64,000 nt of DNA from Pseudomonas lutea. GTDB taxonomy: Bacteria; Pseudomonadota; Gammaproteobacteria; Pseudomonadales; Pseudomonadaceae. A program made the translations under genes and the position numbers. The notes beneath the pieces are model-generated. The model saw only the letters and a program-made list of their open reading frames with translations, searched no databases and was not told where the DNA came from. Where the stretch lies: NCBI RefSeq assembly GCF_000759445.1, contig NZ_JRMB01000002.1, positions 1,426,001 to 1,490,000 on the forward strand. Direction: 5' to 3'. Positions 57,476-64,000 of this stretch are shown in pieces; position 1 is the stretch's first letter, and each line of letters begins with the position of its first letter.

Positions 57476-57691
57476 TCACAACTTGGCGATCGACACCTCG
57501 GTGGATTTCACGAACGCGATCACTTCACTGCCAACCACCAGTTCCAGCTCTTTGACGGAGCGGGTGGTGATCACGGAGGTGACAACGCCCGAGGCGGTCT
57601 GCACGTCGATTTCGGACAGTACGTCGCCCGTAACGATTTCCTTGATGGTGCCTTTGAACTGGTTACGCACGTTGATCGCTTTGATAGTCAT
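57476..57691 (-). CDS. ssuF: Molbindin-like TOBE/Mop protein
   Basis: A 71-residue single Mop (TOBE) domain protein: MTIKAINVRNQFKGTIKEI, DVLSEIDVQTASGVVTSVIT, VGSEVIAFVKSTEVSI. Such small molbindins bind oxyanions such as molybdate. In Pseudomonas the gene at the end of the ssu operon, ssuF, is of this type and aids sulfonate use by an unknown mechanism. It starts 51 bases after the ssuB stop. Confidence 0.9.
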   Translation of the reverse strand: MTIKAINVRNQFKGTIKEIVTGDVLSEIDVQTASGVVTSVITTRSVKELELVVGSEVIAFVKSTEVSIAKL

Positions 57692-57742
57692 GGTAAGGCT
57701 TCCTTTGAAAGATCAGTCCGGGAGCAAAATTGCCCTGCGGAG

Positions 57743-58552
57743 TTAGTTGGCCCATCGCAATTGCGTGGGCAGCGGTGAAGTCGGTTCGGGTTCGGGGGGG
57801 TTGCCTGGCAGGGACAACACGCGGTTGAGCACTTCGGTTTCCAGCGCAGCGAGCTGATAGGAGCCACGCGCCCTTGGACGGGCCAGATCAACCTGCAGAT
57901 CAAGGCCGATGCGTCCCTCTTCAATCAGCAAAACCCGGTCGGCAATGGCCACGGCTTCACTGACGTCGTGGGTCACCAGCAACACGGTGAAACCGTGCTT
58001 GCGCCACAGATTTTCGATCAGTTGCTGCATTTCAATTCGGGTCAGAGCGTCCAGCGCACCGAGGGGTTCGTCGAGCAACAACAGGCGCGGCTGATGAATG
58101 AGCGCGCGGGCCAGCGCCACACGCTGCTTCTGTCCACCCGACAGCGCCGCCGGCCACTCATTGGCGCGCTCGGCCAGACCTACCGCCTCCAGCGCTTCAA
58201 GCGCTTTGCCGCGCCAGTCGCCACTGAGCCCCAACCCGACGTTATCGATGATCTTTTTCCAGGGCAGCAGACGCGCTTCCTGAAACATCAGGCGCGTGTC
58301 CTCCCGCGCATCAGCCAACGCCCCGTTGCCTGCCAGCAGCTGACCACTCGACGGCAGATCAAGCCCTGCCAGCAGGCGCAGCAAGGTGCTCTTGCCGCAG
58401 CCGCTTCGGCCCACGACCGCCACGAATTGGCCGGCCGGGATGTGCAGATCGATGTCTTTCAACACCTCCCGCGAGCCAAAGGTTTTTTTCAGTTTGCGAA
58501 CCTGCAAGGGAATCCCGCGCAACAGGTTTGCCGGTTGTTGGAGATTGCTCAT
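57743..58552 (-). CDS. ssuB: Aliphatic sulfonate ABC transporter, ATPase
   Basis: A 269-residue ATPase for sulfonate import. Walker [10 protein letters not shown], signature [15 protein letters not shown], Walker [13 protein letters not shown] and the H-loop [14 protein letters not shown] are intact. ATG 58552 overlaps the ssuC stop. The far longer open frame that runs upstream lies over ssuC and is not used. The proline-rich tail ([14 protein letters not shown]) is variable among relatives. Confidence 0.93.
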   Translation of the reverse strand: MSNLQQPANLLRGIPLQVRKLKKTFGSREVLKDIDLHIPAGQFVAVVGRSGCGKSTLLRLLAGLDLPSSGQLLAGNGALADAREDTRLMFQEARLLPWKKIIDNVGLGLSGDWRGKALEALEAVGLAERANEWPAALSGGQKQRVALARALIHQPRLLLLDEPLGALDALTRIEMQQLIENLWRKHGFTVLLVTHDVSEAVAIADRVLLIEEGRIGLDLQVDLARPRARGSYQLAALETEVLNRVLSLPGNPPEPEPTSPLPTQLRWAN

Positions 58553-59337
58553 TGGGCGCCACCTTTTGCCACTTGATACGCCGGGTGCCACCGCAGGCAG
58601 ACCCGTTCCAGACCGCGCGCCGCGAGGTCTGCCAGTTTGCCGAGAACGGCGTAGAGCACGATCGCCAGCACCACGACGTCGGTCTGCAGAAACTCCCGGG
58701 CGTTCATCGCCAGATAGCCGATACCGGAGCTGGCCGAGATGGTTTCTGCGACGATCAGCGTCAGCCACATGAACCCCAGCGCAAAGCGCACGCCCACCAG
58801 AATCGAAGGCATCGCACCTGGCAGGATCACATGCCAGAACAACCCGAAGCCGCTCAAGCCATAGCTGCGGGACATTTCCACCAGCGCCGGATCGATGTTG
58901 CGAATACCGTGATACGTGTTCAGGTAAATCGGAAACAGCGTGCCCAGCGCGACGAGAAACACCTTGGCGGTTTCGTCGATGCCGAACCACAGGATGACCA
59001 GCGGAATCAGCGCCAGATGGGGCACGTTACGGATCATCTGCACGGAGCTGTCGAGCAGGCGCTCGCCCCATTTCGACAGCCCGGTGATAAAGCCCAGCGC
59101 CAAGCCGATCCCACCGCCGATGGCAAAACCGATCCCTGCGCGCCAGCCACTGATTGCCAGGTGGGTCCAGATTTCACCGCTGCGCACCAGCGACACGCCG
59201 GCTTCAATCACAGCGCTCGGGGCGGGCAGAATGCGGGTCGAGAGCCAGCCAGCGCTGACTGCCAGCTGCCATACCGCCAACAACAGGACCGGTAGCAGCC
59301 AGGGCGCCAGTCTGTGGGTGATTTTTTCCACGCTCAT
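58549..59337 (-). CDS. ssuC: Aliphatic sulfonate ABC transporter, permease
   Basis: A 262-residue six-helix permease. The EAA loop is in [33 protein letters not shown] 59337 ([16 protein letters not shown]) is preferred over a start six codons earlier and lies only 26 bases after the ssuA stop. In most Pseudomonas ssu operons the monooxygenase gene ssuD stands between ssuA and ssuC. There is no room for it here. Confidence 0.93.
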   Translation of the reverse strand: MSVEKITHRLAPWLLPVLLLAVWQLAVSAGWLSTRILPAPSAVIEAGVSLVRSGEIWTHLAISGWRAGIGFAIGGGIGLALGFITGLSKWGERLLDSSVQMIRNVPHLALIPLVILWFGIDETAKVFLVALGTLFPIYLNTYHGIRNIDPALVEMSRSYGLSGFGLFWHVILPGAMPSILVGVRFALGFMWLTLIVAETISASSGIGYLAMNAREFLQTDVVVLAIVLYAVLGKLADLAARGLERVCLRWHPAYQVAKGGAQ

Positions 59338-59363
59338 GGAGTTGTCTCCTTCCAATGCCGGGC

Positions 59364-60329
59364 TTACTGCGCTTTCGCAACAGCAGCAGGTGGCGTCCAG
59401 ATCACATCAGCGATGCGCAACGGTTTAGGGATTAGCTTGAGCTGGTAAAACGTGTCAGCGATTTTCTGCTGTGCGGCGACCGTCTCGGGCGTGATGAACA
59501 ACGCGCCGTAGCCCTGACGCTTTACTGAAGTACGCGTGATGTCTTCCGAGAGGCCAAGCAGGGGCGCGACCTGTTTGGTCACCTCCTCCGGGTTGGCTTT
59601 GGACCATTCGCCGACAGCGCGCACTTCTTCAACCAAGGTCTGGATGACCTTGGGATGCTGCTGCGCATAGGGCTTGTTGGCGAGGTAAAACTGGTTGTTG
59701 TCGACGATGCCTTTACCGTCTCGCAGGGTTCGCGCCTGCAACTGCTGCTCGGCGGCGGCCTGGTAAGGGTCCCAAATCACCCAGGCATCGACGCTGCCGC
59801 GTTCGAACGCTGCGCGGGCATCGGCGGGCGGCAGGAATACGGTCTGGATGTCGGTGTATTTAAGGCCGGCGTCTTCCAATGCGCGCACCAGCAGGTAGTG
59901 AACGTTGGAGCCTTTGTTGAGGACGACCTTCTTGCCTTTGAGATCTTTGACGGAGGTGAGCGGCGAATCCTTGGGCACCAGAATCGCTTCACTGGTCGGC
60001 GCCGGCGGCTCGGAGGCTACATACAGCAGATCTGCGCCAGCGGCCTGAGCAAATACGGGCGGGGTTTCACCGGTCACGCCGAAGTCGATCGAGCCCACGT
60101 TCAGGCCTTCGAGCAACTGCGGGCCGCCCGGAAATTCAGTCCACTGAACTTGCACACCCTGATCAGCGAGTTTTTTCTCAAGCGACCCTTTGGCCTTGAG
60201 TAACACCAGCGTGCCGTACTTCTGATAACCGATGCGCAACGTATCGGCCTGGGCCTGATTGAGTACGCCGAAGGAAACTGCCGCAGCAAACAGAGCGACC
60301 AGGCCTCGACGCAAAATAACGGTGCGCAT
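59364..60329 (-). CDS. ssuA: Aliphatic sulfonate ABC transporter, substrate-binding protein
   Basis: A 321-residue periplasmic protein with signal peptide (MRTVILRRGLVALFAAAVSFGVLNQAQA). The mature start DTLRIGYQKYGTLVLLKAKGSLE and VGSIDFGVTGETPPVFAQAAGADLLYVA are SsuA family blocks. It is the first ssu gene on the transcript and would supply SsuCB. A housekeeping-type promoter lies about 140 bases upstream. Expression is probably CysB-dependent under sulfate limitation, as is known for ssu operons; the site is not identified. Confidence 0.94.
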   Translation of the reverse strand: MRTVILRRGLVALFAAAVSFGVLNQAQADTLRIGYQKYGTLVLLKAKGSLEKKLADQGVQVQWTEFPGGPQLLEGLNVGSIDFGVTGETPPVFAQAAGADLLYVASEPPAPTSEAILVPKDSPLTSVKDLKGKKVVLNKGSNVHYLLVRALEDAGLKYTDIQTVFLPPADARAAFERGSVDAWVIWDPYQAAAEQQLQARTLRDGKGIVDNNQFYLANKPYAQQHPKVIQTLVEEVRAVGEWSKANPEEVTKQVAPLLGLSEDITRTSVKRQGYGALFITPETVAAQQKIADTFYQLKLIPKPLRIADVIWTPPAAVAKAQ

Positions 60330-60463
60330 GGCACGCTCCTTTGCTTGTAGCTAACAGGTGGCACCTGCTCGTCCGATGGCGGACCAGTAAGGTGAGACGG
60401 GATTCATTGCCGGCGATCTCGCCAGGACGGAGAGAACATAACAGGCGATGTTTATTCTCTAAA

Positions 60464-60492
60464 ATCATATTTATTCATTTGGTTAGCACCAA
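60464..60492 (-). promoter_or_regulatory. Probable sigma-70 promoter of ssuA
   Basis: On the minus strand TTGGTG, 17 bases, TATGAT, in a strongly AT-rich stretch (60440-60505) upstream of ssuA. Confidence 0.55.
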
Positions 60493-60525
60493 ATAGAATA
60501 TATGGCGAGGTAGGGGTAGCTTTTC

Positions 60526-60613
60526 TGTAGGAGCGCGCTTGCCCGCGAAGGCATCGTGTCAGGAAGTTTGATGTCACGGGTGGACCGCAATCGCGGGCAA
60601 GCGCGCTCCTACA
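60526..60613. repeat. REPIN between lsfA and ssuA
   Basis: TGTAGGAGCGCGCTTGCCCG / CGGGCAAGCGCGCTCCTACA, intact pair. Together with the lsfA terminator and the ssu promoter it accounts for most of the 390-base gap where ssuE usually lies. Confidence 0.92.
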
Positions 60614-60669
60614 GGTGGCGGGCCGTTCAGACGCTTCGGATATACCCGGATAATCGAACAGAGCGGCTC

Positions 60670-60696
60670 AAAAAAAGGGCCGACAAGTCGGCCCTC
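60670..60696 (-). terminator. Terminator of lsfA
   Basis: On the minus strand GGGCCGAC-TTG-TCGGCCC is followed by TTTTTTT, 23 bases after the stop. Confidence 0.93.
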
Positions 60697-60719
60697 ATGC
60701 GATGCGCAAAGCGCGAGTA

Positions 60720-61358
60720 TCAGCGATTCGGCTGTGGCGTCAGGCGCAGATACGGCGTGACGGCGGTATAGCCTTTAGGAAAGCGCTCCTTGATCTCTGC
60801 TTCGTCTTTGATCGACGGCACGATCACGACGTCTTCACCGTCCTTCCAGTTTGCCGGCGTTGCGACCTTATAGTTGTCGGTGAGCTGCAACGAGTCGATC
60901 ACCCGCAGGATTTCGTGGAAGTTGCGTCCGGTACTGGCCGGGTAAGTAATGGTGAGGCGGACTTTCTTGTTCGGGTCGATGACGAACAACGAACGCACGG
61001 TCAGCGTCTCGCTGGCATTAGGGTGGATCAGGTCGTAGAGCTCGGAGACCTTGCGATCTTCATCCGCCAGGATCGGGAAGTTGACGAGGGTGTTTTGCGT
61101 CGAGTTGATGTCGGCGATCCACTTGGTGTGGGACTCGGCCGAGTCCACGGACAGAGCAATCGCCTTGACGTTGCGCTTGTCGAATTCGTCTTTCAGTTTT
61201 GCGGTGAAGCCCAGCTCAGTGGTGCACACCGGGGTGAAATCCGCAGGGTGCGAGAACAAGACACCCCATTTGCCATCCAGCCACTCGTGAAACCTGATAG
61301 GTCCCTCGCTGGAATCCTGCTCGAAGTCGGGGGCGATGTCGCCGAGTTTAAGGCCCAT
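60720..61358 (-). CDS. lsfA: 1-Cys peroxiredoxin
   Basis: A 212-residue Prx6-type peroxiredoxin that reduces peroxides. The peroxidatic Cys45 is in HPADFTPVCTTELG. The long C-terminal domain (DNYKVATPANWKDGEDVVIVP) marks the 1-Cys group. LsfA is a sulfate-starvation protein encoded beside ssu genes in P. putida and P. aeruginosa, and the same neighbourhood holds here. It has its own terminator, so it is a separate transcript from ssuA. Confidence 0.94.
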   Translation of the reverse strand: MGLKLGDIAPDFEQDSSEGPIRFHEWLDGKWGVLFSHPADFTPVCTTELGFTAKLKDEFDKRNVKAIALSVDSAESHTKWIADINSTQNTLVNFPILADEDRKVSELYDLIHPNASETLTVRSLFVIDPNKKVRLTITYPASTGRNFHEILRVIDSLQLTDNYKVATPANWKDGEDVVIVPSIKDEAEIKERFPKGYTAVTPYLRLTPQPNR

Positions 61359-61456
61359 ACAGTCGTGCTCCTTGGTGGTGAGTCATCGGTTTACTGTGCA
61401 TCTGGGCATCTGAAAACAAAAGGAACAATTGGTGCTGAATTACATTGTTTCAGGCA

Positions 61457-61488
61457 TAAAAAAGCCCCGCCGAAGCGGGGCTCTTTTC
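61457..61488 (-). terminator. Terminator of the oprD-type gene
   Basis: On the minus strand AGCCCCGC-TTCG-GCGGGGCT is followed by TTTTTT, 12 bases after the porin stop. Confidence 0.93.
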
Positions 61489-61500
61489 AACACATCACGC

Positions 61501-62868
61501 TTATTTGAAGGCGTAGGTGTAGTTGAAGATCAGACGAGTCTGATCGACGTTCGCTTGGGAACCATAGAGGTCGGAGTCTGTACGAAGGTTAGCGCGACGC
61601 AGCGTTACGCCAAAGCCCTTCATCAGGCCTTCTTGAAACACGTAGTCGACACGCATGTCGCGTTCCCACTCAGAACCACGGCCAAGCGACGCGGTTTGCA
61701 GACGGATCTGATCGCCTTTCAGGTAAGCAACAGCCGCCTTCAGACCGGGGATACCCAAACGTGCGAAATCGTACGAGTACTGACCGAAGCGAGTTTGCTC
61801 ACCGGTGCGGGTAAAGTTGCCGATCATACTGTCAGTGAACAGGTAGACGCTCGCGCCACCCTCACCCTCGTTACGACCGCGACTGTCAATAACGCTACCA
61901 TTATTGATAAATGGCATAGCGCCGTCATCGCTTACGGATTGATAGCCCAACAGGAATGCGTTGCCACCCAGGGTGTAGGTGAACATTGCGGTCCAGGTGT
62001 TGTTATCGACTTCACCGTTGTCGCTGTAGCCGTTGTTGAACTTATAACCTGCGTTTGCCGTCTGGCCGTTCTTGCCGTCAGATGTGCTGTGGAAATAACG
62101 CAGATCGGTTTTGAACGACTGGTCTTCGGCAATAGGCAGAACGTGGACCAAACCCAGGAAATGTTGCTTGTAATAGTCTTCCAGGTTGGCGTAGTAGTAC
62201 TGAACGGTCAGGTCTTTGGTGACCTTGTAATCACCGCCAGCGAACTGAAAGTTGTTCGAGCCCTTAGTCCCGGCGTTCAGGGAAAGGTCGTCATAGTTCG
62301 AAGAAGCACGGCCAGCTGCCTTGGTCAGCTTACCAGCGGTCAACGTCAGACCGTCGATTTCTTTAGAGGTAACGATGCCACCCTGGAAGGTTTGCGGCAG
62401 CAGACGGCCATCGTTCGATACGAGGATCGGCAGGTTAGGCTGCAGCGCATTACCGACTTTCAGTTCAGTCTTGGATAGCTTCACCTTGGCATTGGCGCCA
62501 GCGCGAGCCCAATCAGCAACCGGCGTGCCGTCGGAAGATGTTGGCGACACTGTGTTCGGAGTGCTGCCGTTTACGGCACGGTTGTCGATACCACCACTCA
62601 GGTTTAGACCGTACATGCCCTGAACATCAAGACCGAAGCCAACTGTACCCGGGGTGTATCCCGAAATGAAGTTGAACAGGAAACCCTGGGCAGTCTGACG
62701 CTGATCCTGCCCTTTGGCTCCATTCGAAGAGGGCTCACGCGGATCTTGTTCGAAATAAAGAGTACGAGAACTGAGTGTCGCTTTGCTGTCATCCAGGAAA
62801 CCAGCTGCACCAGCCTGAGTGGCCAAGACACCTGCGTATACGGCCAAGGCCAGGGTGGACTTCTTCAT
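61501..62868 (-). CDS. OprD-family outer-membrane porin
   Basis: A 455-residue precursor with signal peptide (MKKSTLALAVYAGVLATQAGAAG). The mature start FLDDSKATLSSRTLYFEQDPRE and the closing VDQTRLIFNYTYAFK, ending in an aromatic residue, are typical of OprD channels with 18 strands. OprD members take up specific small molecules. The site between lsfA and tauA suggests a sulfur-source ligand, but this is only inference. Regulation is not evident from the upstream sequence. Confidence 0.92.
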   Translation of the reverse strand: MKKSTLALAVYAGVLATQAGAAGFLDDSKATLSSRTLYFEQDPREPSSNGAKGQDQRQTAQGFLFNFISGYTPGTVGFGLDVQGMYGLNLSGGIDNRAVNGSTPNTVSPTSSDGTPVADWARAGANAKVKLSKTELKVGNALQPNLPILVSNDGRLLPQTFQGGIVTSKEIDGLTLTAGKLTKAAGRASSNYDDLSLNAGTKGSNNFQFAGGDYKVTKDLTVQYYYANLEDYYKQHFLGLVHVLPIAEDQSFKTDLRYFHSTSDGKNGQTANAGYKFNNGYSDNGEVDNNTWTAMFTYTLGGNAFLLGYQSVSDDGAMPFINNGSVIDSRGRNEGEGGASVYLFTDSMIGNFTRTGEQTRFGQYSYDFARLGIPGLKAAVAYLKGDQIRLQTASLGRGSEWERDMRVDYVFQEGLMKGFGVTLRRANLRTDSDLYGSQANVDQTRLIFNYTYAFK

Positions 62869-63659
62869 TGTGTATCGCTCCTCATGAATCTAATTTTTGT
62901 AGTTCCCGGGCCAGAGCCTAAGGCTCAAAACCGAGGATGCGCGATTAGCGCCGGACCTGACTCGGCGAGTCAATGGCCCCAAGACTAATTGACTAGACCG
63001 CGTAACAGCTGGCTGCAAGGTAAGGTAAATCCTTTAAACCTAAAAAGACTTGTTGGATCTGCTTTTATGCCAAGCAGTTATATGTCACAAGCCGTTTCAG
63101 CCGTCCGTTGCGGAGTGTATCGGCCCTATTCCCTAATTCCCAAAAAATATTTCAGTGCCATTCGTCAGATCGTTTGGTTTTGCTGCCCCCCGCTTCAGGA
63201 ACTTGACCAGCAAGTCACGGTCTGCCTGTGAAACAGGGTGAGATTTGCGTCTCTAAGCCCATGAAAAGACTGTAATTTAGCGTTGGTAGTCGCAAATATT
63301 GCAGTTGTCACCTTGCTGTTCGTCTATTTTCTGCTAGCGCCAGCCAATATTTCAGTAACAAGTCAGACCTGCCCCTTCAGGCGATTTTTTCGGGCGTGGC
63401 CCGTCTGCTACGCCTACCCGTCCCAAGGCCGCATGCGGTGCATCCAGTAGGCGCGCGTCGAGATCGTATTTACAAAATGTGACGTTTGGATGAATCCATC
63501 CGCTTCTCGATAGCCATTGATCTGTCGATGACGAAGTCCACCTCTCGCAACGTTTCAATTCCCACTAAGCAAATTCCAAAATGTTATTTATTTAGCCTTT
63601 CTTAGATCATTTACGCTCGTTCGCATTCCTGCTGGTTTGCCATAATCGGAGCGTCACCC
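62869..63659. other. 791-bp non-coding stretch between oprD-type gene and tauA
   Basis: Two short open frames (62989-63231 plus, 63352-63558 minus) show no family features, and I do not accept them as genes. The stretch must hold two divergent promoters. A dyad GGATG-AATC-CATCC lies at 63489-63502. The last 100 bases are AT-rich, as expected of a CysB-activated tau promoter. Nothing else could be recognised. Confidence 0.5.
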
Positions 63660-64000
63660 ATGAAGCTGCTCAACCCATTTCGCCTATTGGCAGCCTTGTC
63701 GCTTGCCGGTTCAGCGCTGCTTGCTCAAGCGGCAGATTTCACCGTTGCCTATCAGACCACTGTGGATCCCGCCAAGGTTGCGCAGGCTGACGGCGCTTAC
63801 GAAAAGGCCACCAATTCCAAAATTTCCTGGAGGAAGTTCGATAACGGCGCGGATGTGATCAGCGCCATTGCGTCGGGTGACGTGCAAATTGGTTACTTGG
63901 GGTCCAGCCCCCTGACAGCAGCAGCGACGCGAAAGGTGCCAATCGAAATCTTCCTGATTGCCACCCAAATCGGCGCCGCCGAAGCGTTGGTGGCGCGTAA
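63660..64000 (+). CDS. tauA: Taurine ABC transporter, substrate-binding protein (5' part)
   Basis: The frame opens at ATG 63660 after GGAG and runs off the window; 113 codons are visible. The signal peptide MKLLNPFRLLAALSLAGSALLAQA is followed by ADFTVAYQTTVDPAKVAQADG, ISWRKFDNGADVISAIASGD and QIGYLGSSPLTAAATRKVPI, the TauA form of the sulfonate-binding family. It probably heads a tauABCD operon to the right of the window. Confidence 0.93.
   Translation, partial: MKLLNPFRLLAALSLAGSALLAQAADFTVAYQTTVDPAKVAQADGAYEKATNSKISWRKFDNGADVISAIASGDVQIGYLGSSPLTAAATRKVPIEIFLIATQIGAAEALVAR

Noticed and set aside
62989..63231. 80-residue gene upstream of tauA
   Set aside because: No ribosome site, no family features, and it lies in a likely control region.
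63352..63558. 68-residue minus-strand gene upstream of tauA
   Set aside because: Arg/Trp-rich composition without motif or good start context; probably chance.

Overview
The window is a GC-rich chromosomal segment of a fluorescent Pseudomonas (P. fluorescens / P. syringae side of the genus rather than P. aeruginosa). Three things point there: the hut, lgt-thyA, ptsP-rppH, ilvA-rpiA, serA and spu gene blocks in Pseudomonas order, the lsfA-ssu and tau sulfur genes, and more than two dozen REP/REPIN palindromes of Pseudomonas type. No rRNA, tRNA, CRISPR array or prophage was seen.

Layout. 1-15904: histidine utilisation locus. It holds the end of hutC, then hutD, an nhaA antiporter, hutU, a CodB-type transporter (hutTu-like), the ABC importer hutXWV, two tandem histidase-family genes, a histidine permease, hutI and hutG. 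A sigma-54 type promoter and an overlapping HutC-type operator precede hutU. 15905-19650: repeats, then the divergent cadA / cadR metal-efflux pair. 19652-36990: catalase, thyA-lgt, an NRDE protein, ptsP-rppH, a HAD phosphatase, ilvA, rpiA, two SdiA-regulated-like paralogues, an FAH-family enzyme, a D-2-hydroxyglutarate-dehydrogenase-like flavoprotein and divergent serA. 37000-43640: repeat-rich stretch with small secreted or cytosolic proteins, an alpha/beta hydrolase and a penicillin/AHL acylase family enzyme. 44216-54585: polyamine uptake and catabolism (spuBCDEFGH and divergent spuI) with a decayed spuA between spuB and spuI. 54851-57083: a TetR regulator and an IS110-family insertion. 57476-64000: ssuF-B-C-A, lsfA, an OprD porin and the start of tauA.

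How the genes work together. The hut genes import histidine and urocanate and convert histidine through urocanate, imidazolone propionate and formylglutamate to glutamate. The spu genes import putrescine and spermidine and feed them into the gamma-glutamylation and transamination routes. The sulfur genes at the right end import sulfonates and taurine. serA and the divergent flavoprotein fit the known coupling of serine synthesis to 2-hydroxyglutarate reoxidation.

Most interesting: the IS110 element (55742-57081) carries, upstream of its transposase, a sequence that folds like a bridge RNA. One loop contains the sequence of the REP palindrome into which the element is inserted. The other loop contains the sequence of the element's own right end and the complement of its left end. 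The ends and the target can therefore be read from the DNA itself, which predicts an RNA-guided, REP-targeting insertion sequence. Other notable items are a histidase paralogue without the Ala-Ser-Gly cofactor triad, a spuA remnant, an ssu cluster without ssuD/ssuE, and several unusual tandem repeats.
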